Source: Thermoplasmata archaeon (GTDB lineage: Archaea; Thermoplasmatota; Thermoplasmata; Thermoplasmatales; Thermoplasmataceae). From it: DNA of 7,114 bases. The stretch's first letter is position 1. Every line of letters starts with the position of its first letter. The translations under genes were made by a program, and so were the position numbers. This document shows, piece after piece, positions 1-4,773 of the stretch. Location: assembly GCA_021835265.1 (NCBI GenBank), contig JAKBQK010000476.1, forward strand, positions 1-7,114. The letters run 5' to 3'. The notes beneath the pieces are model-generated. The model saw only the letters and a program-made list of their open reading frames with translations. It was not told where the DNA came from and searched no databases.

Positions 1-945
1 ACACAAATCAAATTCGGGTGCGCCGTATTCAATCATTTCTGCACCTGTTAAATCAATTAATTTTCTCATTGCTGTCGGATACGCACTATTTATATCTGCA
101 TCCGTTATATTTTTAAATGTCCCGACACCGAATATCTGATTAAGTGCGCCGTGATAACTGTCCTTTATTAACCGGAATATCGGGGCAGCCTTGATTGTCT
201 GATAACTGTTTTGACAATTTGTCATTGTTTCATGATCTCGCAGATATTGTTTGAAGATAGATGCTTTTGAATATGGATGTTCTGGAAAATTCAATCCAAG
301 GTTCCTATAGCTTTCTATAGTCTTTTCAAACAGTCGAGCGGTTAATTTACAATCTTCTATACAGTAACTTGTAATTTCAGACAGATGTGCATCAAAGAAC
401 TCCGGATCACTTCCCATCCGCTCCCGATTCTTTTTTCCCCATTCATCTTTTCCAACATGTAGATACCGTTCACCCGCAGTATCCAGACTCATGTGAACAT
501 CGTCCGCTGACATGTAAAAATTAGCTGCATCAAAAAAATAGACACTCTTCCGTTTTAGTTTTATTACAAAACCCTTGTGTGAAATAAGTCGAAGAGAATA
601 CGGGCCTATTTGAAATCGCAAATATACATCTGCTTCATGTTCAGTGACGTTTCCCTGTTCCAGAGCCAATCGTTGCTTTTCTCTTATCTCAGCAATTCTA
701 CTGTCATGAAGCTCCTGTTCATGTTCTACAATATAAGGCTTCAGGATAATCGAATAATCAAAGTTGATGTTCCAGAATACATTATACCCATCTCCGGCAA
801 GGCCTTCTTCATATAGAAACTTCAGGGCTGTTTCAACGTCAGATAGGCTGTAATTATTCTGAGCGAATGAAATTGAATGGCCCGATGAAGAAGCAAGAAC
901 GCGTAGTTGTCCATTGCATGTCTCGGTATCGAATCCTAAAATCAT
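1..945 (-). CDS. polB: Family B DNA polymerase, N-terminal part (protein-primed-like), cut by window edge
   Basis: This gene would replicate the element's own genome. The 315 visible residues carry the 3'-5' exonuclease motifs in order: ExoI FDTET (D6, E8), ExoII WNINFD (N59, D63) and ExoIII YCIED (Y194, D198). They are followed by polymerase motif A, DINSAYP (D284, S287, Y289). ExoI starts at residue 6, so the long N-terminal domain of cellular PolB enzymes is absent, and the spacing of the four motifs is close to that of the phi29-type protein-primed polymerases. A YHGAL segment (264-268) sits where those enzymes have their YxGG motif. Motifs B and C and the TPR insertions lie beyond the left edge. 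The ATG at 945 is the first start after an in-frame TAG, but no clear ribosome binding site precedes it. It is the last visible gene of the leftward operon. Family assignment is firm; the protein-primed subtype is inferred. Confidence 0.93.
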   Translation of the reverse strand, partial: MILGFDTETCNGQLRVLASSSGHSISFAQNNYSLSDVETALKFLYEEGLAGDGYNVFWNINFDYSIILKPYIVEHEQELHDSRIAEIREKQRLALEQGNVTEHEADVYLRFQIGPYSLRLISHKGFVIKLKRKSVYFFDAANFYMSADDVHMSLDTAGERYLHVGKDEWGKKNRERMGSDPEFFDAHLSEITSYCIEDCKLTARLFEKTIESYRNLGLNFPEHPYSKASIFKQYLRDHETMTNCQNSYQTIKAAPIFRLIKDSYHGALNQIFGVGTFKNITDADINSAYPTAMRKLIDLTGAEMIEYGAPEFDLC

Positions 946-969
946 AGTAGAACTATCAGAGACACAGTT

Positions 970-1416
970 CTATTTAAACGTTCTTCTTGAAGCGCGAGCG
1001 TGTTGTTTCACATACACCGCTCCATTTTTAAGTGCGATGTAATTATCATTAACGCTTCCAAGCATTACATTACAGGAATTACAGATAAGACTTCTTGTGT
1101 TTCCAGAGGCGTGGTCGTGATCAACTACAATTCTATCCGGTGTTGTTTTGAGTGTAAGTCTCATTTGTTTTTTGCAAATTTCACATTTTCCTCTGTCTTG
1201 TTTTATCCACATTTGAATCCATTTTTCCTTTGTAATGCGATGAAGGCTCCATATACTTCTCCAGTATCTTCTATTCCACCCGTTTATTGCACCGTGTTGT
1301 TTAGTTTTGTGATAATCCACACGCATTTGTGCGGCCCTGCAAACTTTACACTCCTTTCTGTATTTACTGAATGATTCTTCAGGCTTTGAAATTTTGCAAA
1401 TAGAACACTTCTTCAC
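970..1416 (-). CDS. Endonuclease VII-like HNH nuclease
   Basis: This is a small HNH (beta-beta-alpha metal) nuclease of the phage T4 endonuclease VII type, the class that resolves branched DNA; some relatives are free-standing homing nucleases. In the 148-aa product the C-terminal half carries CEICKK, then VDHDHASGNTRSLICNSCN: two CxxC pairs that would hold structural zinc, the DHDH catalytic segment and the Asn after the last Cys. An additional N-terminal zinc knuckle (CSIC then CKVC, 16 residues apart) and a basic, Trp-rich linker separate this from the minimal fold. The GTG at 1416 overlaps the TAG of the upstream zinc-ribbon gene (TAGTG) and has GGGGTGG five bases ahead; a GTG at 1425 is an in-frame alternative. 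Next to a viral polymerase, a role in resolving replication or packaging intermediates is plausible but inferred. Confidence 0.87.
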   Translation of the reverse strand: MKKCSICKISKPEESFSKYRKECKVCRAAQMRVDYHKTKQHGAINGWNRRYWRSIWSLHRITKEKWIQMWIKQDRGKCEICKKQMRLTLKTTPDRIVVDHDHASGNTRSLICNSCNVMLGSVNDNYIALKNGAVYVKQHARASRRTFK

Positions 1417-1553
1417 TAAAACCACCCCGTCTTTCTCAAAAATGTAACTCTACAACTATCACACTTATACCATGCAAGCCTGTGTAATCCAAACTCCTTT
1501 ACTGTCCATTTATCGTAGATATAGGCGAAGTTATTACAGAAATAGCAGATTAT
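1416..1553 (-). CDS. Small zinc-ribbon protein with a non-standard start codon
   Basis: A short open frame between two annotated-size genes encodes about 45 residues beginning with a CYFC knuckle near the N terminus and ending with CDSC about 30 residues later, followed by RVTFLRKTGWF. The paired CxxC spacing is that of a zinc ribbon, so the frame is very probably translated. It has no ATG, GTG or TTG before the first knuckle. A strong GAGGTGAT at 1557-1564 lies seven bases (measured from GAGG) ahead of an ATA codon at 1553-1551, which overlaps the upstream gene's TAA; the next codon, ATC, is the other candidate. Alternatively it could be a -1 frameshift extension of the upstream protein at AAA-TAA. 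Its own TAG overlaps the GTG of the endonuclease gene. Function is unknown; small viral zinc ribbons often bind nucleic acid or protein. Confidence 0.68.
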   Translation of the reverse strand: MICYFCNNFAYIYDKWTVKEFGLHRLAWYKCDSCRVTFLRKTGWF

Positions 1554-1942
1554 TTTATCACCTCAATGAAGGAAAATGCTGAACAGTCACACTTCAATAC
1601 TTCGCAAGAATAGCTTGCATATTGATTATGGAGATAGTAATCATGTCCACAAATACAGGTGTCTCCAGAGGGAGCGTATGTTGGATCAACGCCCCTTTGT
1701 TCGGCTATTTTCTGTAACCGTTTCCATTTTCGTTTTGAAATTTCTGGAACTGGAATAATTTCGTGATTGTATCGTTCATTCCAAGAGAAATGAAAGCCTT
1801 CTTTTTTTGCTCCTCTAAAGAATGACGGACATTCTTCATTGTCCATTAAAACTGCAATTGAATATTCCCATCGCATATGAACATAACAAAACTCAACCAA
1901 ATAACCACACTTTTGACATTTAAATTTGTGTAATAATTTCAC
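1550..1942 (-). CDS. 130-aa protein with two zinc-binding regions
   Basis: Function not recognised. The N terminus has a CQKCG knuckle (C9, C12) with further Cys at 19 and 38. The C terminus has CICGH (96-100), H105, C113 and then CDC (118-120) followed by an aromatic; the pattern CxCGH-x4-H-x7-C-x4-CxC is a compact metal-binding unit. The middle is mixed and Trp-rich, with a basic stretch SKRKWKRLQK at 69-78. The start is GTG at 1942, overlapping the stop of the upstream membrane-protein gene (GTGA) with GGTGG seven bases from it. The same C-x4-CxC ending appears in the 60-aa protein at 3933-4115, so the two may share a fold. The downstream zinc-ribbon frame begins on its stop codon. A nucleic-acid-binding or regulatory role is possible but not shown. 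Confidence 0.8.
   Translation of the reverse strand: MKLLHKFKCQKCGYLVEFCYVHMRWEYSIAVLMDNEECPSFFRGAKKEGFHFSWNERYNHEIIPVPEISKRKWKRLQKIAEQRGVDPTYAPSGDTCICGHDYYLHNQYASYSCEVLKCDCSAFSFIEVIK
1557..1564 (-). promoter_or_regulatory. Strong ribosome binding site before a start-less zinc-ribbon frame
   Basis: Read on the minus strand this is GAGGTGAT, a near-complete match to the complement of the 16S rRNA tail. It lies inside the last codons of the upstream 130-aa gene, seven bases (from GAGG) before the ATA codon at 1553. Since no other gene could use it, it argues for initiation at ATA or the following ATC. Confidence 0.6.
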
Positions 1943-2187
1943 TTTACCACCCTTCTATCCAGCATCCTTACAAGCCACATCTCAACTGGAGTTAGCACAA
2001 CCCCAACAGCCATTGAAAATGGTATTGTTGACAGGAGCCATTTAATCATCTGAATATCGGTGTATCTTAGGAACAGTAAATAATATGGCAGATAAAGACC
2101 AATCAGGAACGGCTCGATTGCAAGGTTGTAGAATACGAACTTCTTTAACCATATCAGTTTATTTTGATAGTTTATCATATTTTTCAA
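1939..2187 (-). CDS. Small membrane protein with two predicted spans
   Basis: An 82-aa protein of no recognised family. After a short basic, polar N terminus, hydrophobic segments lie at about residues 19-40 and 48-73, separated by the short polar turn RYTDIQ, and the chain ends with a basic tail (LDRRVVK). This predicts a helical hairpin in the cytoplasmic membrane with both ends probably inside. Size and topology resemble holins and small virion-membrane proteins, but nothing in the sequence decides between them. The TTG at 2187 has GGAG four bases ahead, which is tight; the ATG at 2178 is the alternative with an over-long spacer. It overlaps the upstream helical-protein gene by 29 bases and its TGA overlaps the next gene's GTG, indicating translational coupling. 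Confidence 0.72.
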   Translation of the reverse strand: MKNMINYQNKLIWLKKFVFYNLAIEPFLIGLYLPYYLLFLRYTDIQMIKWLLSTIPFSMAVGVVLTPVEMWLVRMLDRRVVK

Positions 2188-2458
2188 TTATCTCCTGCAC
2201 CTTATCCTGATACCGGTGTTCGATCCTGTAAATCATCGCCCTATTAACATCGTAACCCATTCGCTCAATAGCTCTTGAGCAAAGAGATATAATGTCACAC
2301 AATTTATTCATTATTTGCTTGTCAGTGTGATTTAACTTTAAATGAGTTTCTATCTCTTCTATCTGTGTTCTGAGCAACCAGACGGTCATATCAAGTGTGG
2401 TTCCTCTGTCAGTTTCAGCCCACACCTTCCGATTTAGTTTTATCCAACTTTGTGTCAT
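2159..2458 (-). CDS. Hypothetical helical protein, 99 aa
   Basis: Not recognised. The sequence is predicted mostly alpha-helical, with amphipathic stretches at about 25-45 (LDMTVWLLRTQIEEIETHL) and 48-68 (a helix containing IMNKLCDIISLC), and a charged C-terminal helix (RYQDKVQEIIEKYDKLSK) that could form a coiled coil. No membrane span, Cys knuckle or catalytic motif is seen. The ATG at 2458 shares its A with the stop of the upstream gene (TAATG), with GAGAG ahead of it, so translation is coupled to the possible winged-helix gene. Its 3' end overlaps the start of the small membrane protein. The tight operon position makes it a real gene; no function can be assigned. Confidence 0.72.
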   Translation of the reverse strand: MTQSWIKLNRKVWAETDRGTTLDMTVWLLRTQIEEIETHLKLNHTDKQIMNKLCDIISLCSRAIERMGYDVNRAMIYRIEHRYQDKVQEIIEKYDKLSK

Positions 2459-2817
2459 TAACTCTCGTCCGTTTGAAAGATGTTTGCAATGGATGTGCGT
2501 ATCTCCTTGTTGAATCGTTTTGGTGATACTTCTGTTTTCATGATTGCGTTCTTTACGTAATTTTTCTTAAGGTCTTTCATCTGCGACTCATAGAACTCAG
2601 GAGACATAATTTTCTTAAGATCCCGTTTCTTGTCTGAATAAGTGTATTTGGTCTCTGATGTAAATCGGACTTTATCCTCAAGCAGTTCCCGGACAACTCT
2701 TCGAGAGGGGTGCTTATCCATTGACAGGCGCATGGCCTGATATACATCATCCTTCGAAAGCCCGGAGTGTGTGTAAAGGTAATTGATGATTTTGTTTGTT
2801 ACGGTTGTTTTAGGCAT
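2458..2817 (-). CDS. Possible winged-helix DNA-binding protein
   Basis: From the ATG at 2817 the protein has 119 residues. The first 55 or so look like a winged helix: a helix NKIINYLYTHSG, the turn LSKDDVYQAMRLS, a basic recognition-like helix HPSRRVVRELLEDK, then a short beta hairpin (VRFTSETKYTYSDKK). The rest is a Lys-rich helical tail (KRDLKKIMSPEFYESQMKDL onward). This arrangement suits a small transcription or replication regulator, but the match is by fold pattern only and no family name is claimed. Upstream in the same frame another ATG at 2832 would add five residues; the AGGGA seven bases before 2817 favours the shorter form. Either start overlaps the SLOG gene. It is a natural candidate to bind the half-site array at 4384-4756, which is inference. 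Confidence 0.7.
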   Translation of the reverse strand: MPKTTVTNKIINYLYTHSGLSKDDVYQAMRLSMDKHPSRRVVRELLEDKVRFTSETKYTYSDKKRDLKKIMSPEFYESQMKDLKKNYVKNAIMKTEVSPKRFNKEIRTSIANIFQTDES

Positions 2818-3184
2818 ATCCCTTTCCCTCATAAAATATAAACAACGGAATATGGTTTTCCAGACATTTGGAAATTACATATTTTGTACCGGGAGATTCA
2901 CCGTTCCATAAGGCATATACTCTATCAGAACATTTTATCATTTCATCATTTCGTATTAAAGGAGCAGAGCGTCCATATTTATTATAGTCAGGACGATGTA
3001 AAATATATTTTACTTTGAGAACTCTGCAATATTCTTCCGCTAATGAATCAACCCCTATCGCTCCTCCAAGATGAATTGTTGCGGTTTTATTTTGTAAAAG
3101 GATTAAGTGAAGATCAGCCCTTACCGCGTCTGTGTTGATATTATCACGGCTTCCGCATATCATTATATGTAACGCATCATTCAT
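2810..3184 (-). CDS. SLOG-superfamily (DUF2493/YspA-like) nucleotide-binding protein
   Basis: A 124-aa Rossmann-like protein of the SLOG superfamily, close to the DUF2493/YAcAr group. The family signature is complete: MICGSR (8-13) with the first strand, HLGGAIGVD (38-46) for phosphate contact, YNKYGRSAPLIRN (67-79), and GESPGT (95-100) near the C terminus. Members are known or proposed to bind, and sometimes process, nucleotide-derived ligands; in bacterial defence systems related domains act as sensors of cyclic or ADP-ribose-type signals. The ligand here is not deducible. The ATG at 3184 overlaps the metallopeptidase stop and has GGAGG seven bases ahead. Downstream it overlaps the possible winged-helix gene. 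Its setting between a peptidase and a DNA-binding protein suggests a signalling or host-takeover module, which is inference. Confidence 0.88.
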   Translation of the reverse strand: MNDALHIMICGSRDNINTDAVRADLHLILLQNKTATIHLGGAIGVDSLAEEYCRVLKVKYILHRPDYNKYGRSAPLIRNDEMIKCSDRVYALWNGESPGTKYVISKCLENHIPLFIFYEGKGYA

Positions 3185-3707
3185 CGAAAATCCTCCAGTT
3201 ATCTATTACAGGATTAGGCTGATATATAAATCTTCTGTATTCTCGCACCCTCTGAAGAGCATACCTGTCAGCCTGATATTCGTCACGATCAGACAGGGGA
3301 GGAACACCGTCACCCATACCTTTATAATGCCGGGTTATCCCACGATCTTGCAACTCGTGATAGTATTCATGAGCGATAATCGAAACGAGAAATTCATCGG
3401 GAGAATACAACGGAAAATCAATATAACCGTCTTTTCCAACTCTTCTTGTTCCGTTTTTGTGTTTCAGCGATTTACTCATGCGGATCTTTATCAGATTATA
3501 ATTGAATACTCTATGGAGATTAACAAATGGTTGATGAACACCCGTAATATGTGAACCCATTAAAGCCCTCTCATGCCACGCATAAGCGAAATCCCATATA
3601 AGCAGATGATTACCAAGACCTCTTGGTTCACAGAATTTGATAAGTTCCTTTAAATAATCGCTGGAAAGAACGGGTTTTCGTGTCCGGTTGATTATTCTCA
3701 GGCGCAT
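3177..3707 (-). CDS. Zinc metallopeptidase with HEYYH motif
   Basis: A 176-aa probable zincin. The helix SIIAHEYYHELQDRG places H113 and H117 as zinc ligands and E114 as the catalytic base; DEYQADRYALQ supplies E143 as third ligand 26 residues later, the ExxAD form of gluzincins such as the M48 and ImmA/IrrE-type peptidases. The core is complete, with a basic N terminus (RLRIINRTRK) and no signal peptide or membrane segment, so it should act in the cytoplasm or in the virion. ImmA-type enzymes cleave repressors and antitoxins; SprT-like ones act on DNA-protein crosslinks. The present protein could be either or neither. The ATG at 3707 has GGAG five bases ahead, and that site begins on the preceding gene's TAG. 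It overlaps the SLOG gene by eight bases. Confidence 0.82.
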   Translation of the reverse strand: MRLRIINRTRKPVLSSDYLKELIKFCEPRGLGNHLLIWDFAYAWHERALMGSHITGVHQPFVNLHRVFNYNLIKIRMSKSLKHKNGTRRVGKDGYIDFPLYSPDEFLVSIIAHEYYHELQDRGITRHYKGMGDGVPPLSDRDEYQADRYALQRVREYRRFIYQPNPVIDNWRIFDE

Positions 3708-3715
3708 AATAACTC

Positions 3716-3928
3716 CTATTCAAGGTCTAAGTATGACGGATCAAGCAGGGCTATAACATCATCTTCAGTATATTCAAAAGCACTTATAAGGTATTCATCA
3801 TGCCACGCCTCAAGAAAGCCTGCCCGAAGGCTCGGCCTTACATCAGTAAAATGAATGAAGATGTTCTCTGTTGGAACAGAGAGCAGCCATTCCTGACGCT
3901 CCAGAAGCCATTGAATTGTGTGTGTCAT
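3716..3928 (-). CDS. Hypothetical small acidic protein
   Basis: Not recognised. From the ATG at 3928 it encodes 70 residues: an amphipathic Trp-containing helix (THTIQWLLERQEWLLSVP), a central strand region (ENIFIHFTDV), and an acidic C terminus (EYTEDDVIALLDPSYLDLE). There is no membrane span or Cys. The chosen start lies four bases after the stop of the upstream gene, with a weak AAGTGA ahead. In-frame ATG codons at 3967 and 3964 and a TTG at 3985 would extend it into the upstream gene by up to 19 residues. The acidic character would suit an inhibitor or DNA mimic, but at this length that is speculation. Its TAG begins the metallopeptidase's ribosome binding site. Confidence 0.6.
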   Translation of the reverse strand: MTHTIQWLLERQEWLLSVPTENIFIHFTDVRPSLRAGFLEAWHDEYLISAFEYTEDDVIALLDPSYLDLE

Positions 3929-3932
3929 TCTT

Positions 3933-4115
3933 TCACTTCGCTGATTCACAAAAACACCCATCATCCTGACATAAAACCGAAACAAAGCTTGAATTGATAT
4001 GTGCCATTATTGAGTGATTTCTCTTTGCTATTAATCTTGATACTGCTACAACTTCATGTCCACACTTTTTACATTCGAGCCTTCGGCTCGCAGCGTTGCT
4101 TCGCAACGATTTCAT
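3933..4115 (-). CDS. 60-aa Cys-rich zinc-binding protein
   Basis: A small protein with a CKKCGH knuckle (C15, C18) and a C-terminal CQDDGCFC (C49, C54, C56), which together could hold one zinc. The C-x4-CxC ending matches that of the 130-aa protein at 1550-1942. The first 14 residues (MKSLRSNAASRRLE) are encoded almost entirely by two perfect 15-bp hairpins, so the N terminus looks like a hairpin insertion in front of an older knuckle. The ATG at 4115 directly follows the TGA of the upstream zinc-ribbon gene, and GGTG within GGGTGATTGA lies five bases ahead. Placing the hairpins directly after the start codon could affect initiation of this gene. Function is unknown. Confidence 0.72.
   Translation of the reverse strand: MKSLRSNAASRRLECKKCGHEVVAVSRLIAKRNHSIMAHINSSFVSVLCQDDGCFCESAK
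4076..4108. repeat. Two adjacent perfect hairpins with 3-base loops
   Basis: Two 15-bp palindromes stand three bases apart: CGAGCCTTCGGCTCG (4076-4090) and CGTTGCTTCGCAACG (4094-4108). Each has a perfect 6-bp stem and a 3-base loop, TTC on the plus strand and GAA on the minus strand. The second contains GCGAAGC on the minus strand, a sequence known from biophysical work as an exceptionally stable DNA mini-hairpin. They lie just inside the start of the 60-aa zinc-protein gene, on the coding-strand GAA side, and are strikingly GC-rich for this window. Confidence 0.85.
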
Positions 4116-4292
4116 TCAATCACCCGGCATGTAAAAATCATCCGGCTTGAAAACACTCTTCACCTCTAAGATACATCCAAGGCACATCCACGATTTCGTT
4201 TCAATCAAGCCGTCAACAATCAGTTCTACAAACCGTGTTGACTCAACCATGTCTCCACAACTATGGCATCTAACAGTATTAATTTCTGTCAC
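4116..4292 (-). CDS. 58-aa zinc-ribbon protein, first gene of left operon
   Basis: A short frame starting at GTG 4292 encodes 58 residues with two CxxC knuckles, CHSCG (C9, C12) and CLGC (C37, C40), separated by 24 residues with alternating hydrophobics (RFVELIVDGLIETKSW). This is the standard zinc-ribbon layout. GGTG lies five bases before the GTG. A TATA-like element sits about 50 bases upstream, so this is the first gene of the leftward operon; its TGA is immediately followed by the next gene's ATG. First-gene position and a zinc ribbon fit a small regulator, but no target is evident. The frame is easily missed because of its length and GTG start. Confidence 0.77.
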   Translation of the reverse strand: MTEINTVRCHSCGDMVESTRFVELIVDGLIETKSWMCLGCILEVKSVFKPDDFYMPGD

Positions 4293-4340
4293 TTATTCAC
4301 CAACATTTTCATTCGTTGTTATCCTCTATACTCTCTCATG

Positions 4341-4348
4341 TATAAATA
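4341..4348 (-). promoter_or_regulatory. Possible archaeal TATA box for the left operon
   Basis: On the minus strand this reads TATTTATA, preceded by the purine-rich GAGCAAGC. It lies about 49 bases before the GTG at 4292. With archaeal spacing, transcription would begin near 4319 and give a leader of about 27 bases containing the GGTGA ribosome binding site. No convincing bacterial -35/-10 pair was found in the same place. The region is AT-rich, so chance resemblance is possible. Confidence 0.38.
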
Positions 4349-4462
4349 GCTTGCTCAACCTTCTTTTTATCTATATTTTTTCCTTCAAATGGACTCCATT
4401 GGAAGATCGTTTGAAAATCATTTGAAAATCATTTTTATTTTATTTAGTGAATAATTATTTTG

Positions 4463-4531
4463 CCAATGTTTATTGGAAATTTTTTCATTTGCAGAATATC
4501 TGCCAATAAAAAATTTACCAATGTTTATTGG
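4463..4531. repeat. Duplicated 16-bp palindromic element, 55 bp apart
   Basis: CCAATGTTTATTGGAA occurs exactly at 4463-4478 and 4518-4533. The inner 14 bases form a dyad, CCAAT and ATTGG around GTTT. The 55-bp start-to-start spacing is close to five helical turns, so two bound dimers would lie on roughly the same DNA face. A half-site, CCAATAAA (4503-4510), lies between them. Confidence 0.85.
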
Positions 4532-4577
4532 AACGAGCCTATTTGAAGAGAATTATTCAAATGGTTTTCTAATATTT

Positions 4578-4695
4578 TTCAAATAAAGCTCAAACAGACG
4601 TTTATTTGAAGATTTATTTGAACCCGAATAGTTCAAATAAAGCTCAAATACGAATCTATTTGAGCGCGCATTGGAAGAAAATTTCTTCAAATAAA
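4578..4695. repeat. Degenerate 54-bp tandem repeat
   Basis: TTCAAATAAAGCTCAAA occurs at 4578-4594 and again at 4632-4648, and TTCAAATAAA recurs at 4686-4695: starts are exactly 54 bases apart each time. The complementary word TATTTGA also repeats at the same spacing (4603 and 4657). The first two units thus share two conserved blocks with diverged sequence between; the third unit keeps only the leading block. Confidence 0.8.
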
Positions 4696-4762
4696 CCACA
4701 AATAAAATTTTCTGTTACTCTTCTTCAAATGATGCTATTGGAGCTTTTCCAATAAATCGTTT

Positions 4763-4766
4763 GAGG
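4763..4766 (+). promoter_or_regulatory. Ribosome binding site deciding the start of the first right-arm gene
   Basis: GAGG at 4763-4766 lies seven bases before the ATG at 4774. This spacing favours that ATG over the TTG at 4771 directly before it. Confidence 0.6.
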
Positions 4767-4773
4767 TTATTTG

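Larger units (their letters stand above)
4384..4756. repeat. Array of about ten palindromes from one degenerate half-site
   Basis: This non-coding stretch between the divergent arms is packed with the words TTCAAATAAA and CCAATAAA and their complements, more than twenty copies in about 370 bases. Neighbouring copies pair into inverted repeats: 4384-4404 (one mismatch), 4463-4476, 4487-4507 (one mismatch), 4518-4531, 4541-4562, 4578-4610 (10-bp perfect arms), 4613-4641 (10-bp perfect arms), 4642-4665 (9-bp perfect arms), 4670-4692 (11-bp arms, one mismatch) and 4736-4754 (7-bp perfect arms). There is also a tandem 11-mer (TTTGAAAATCA, 4410-4420 and 4421-4431). No reading frame of note covers it. 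Candidate roles are replication origin, partition or packaging recognition site, or a cooperative operator for both arms; the sequence does not decide. Confidence 0.85.

Noticed and set aside
610..816. 68-aa plus-strand frame inside the polymerase region
   Set aside because: Antisense to the continuous polymerase frame containing the ExoII motif.
1000..1374. 124-aa plus-strand frame opposite the endonuclease
   Set aside because: Complement of the Cys/His-rich HNH gene, without its own ribosome binding site or domain pattern.
3132..3554. 140-aa plus-strand frame opposite the metallopeptidase
   Set aside because: The minus strand there encodes a clear HEYYH peptidase; the plus frame has no motif and no operon context.
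4147..4425. 92-aa plus-strand frame across the divergent promoter
   Set aside because: It runs through the zinc-ribbon gene, the TATA-like element and the start of the palindrome array, with no motif.
4541..4712. Bacterial -35/-10 promoter for the right arm
   Set aside because: Many TTGNNN and TANNAT words exist in this AT-rich array but none pair with proper spacing and good match; no specific promoter could be supported.
4384..4756. CRISPR array
   Set aside because: Repeats are short, degenerate and inverted rather than uniform direct repeats of 23-40 bp with unique spacers of constant length.
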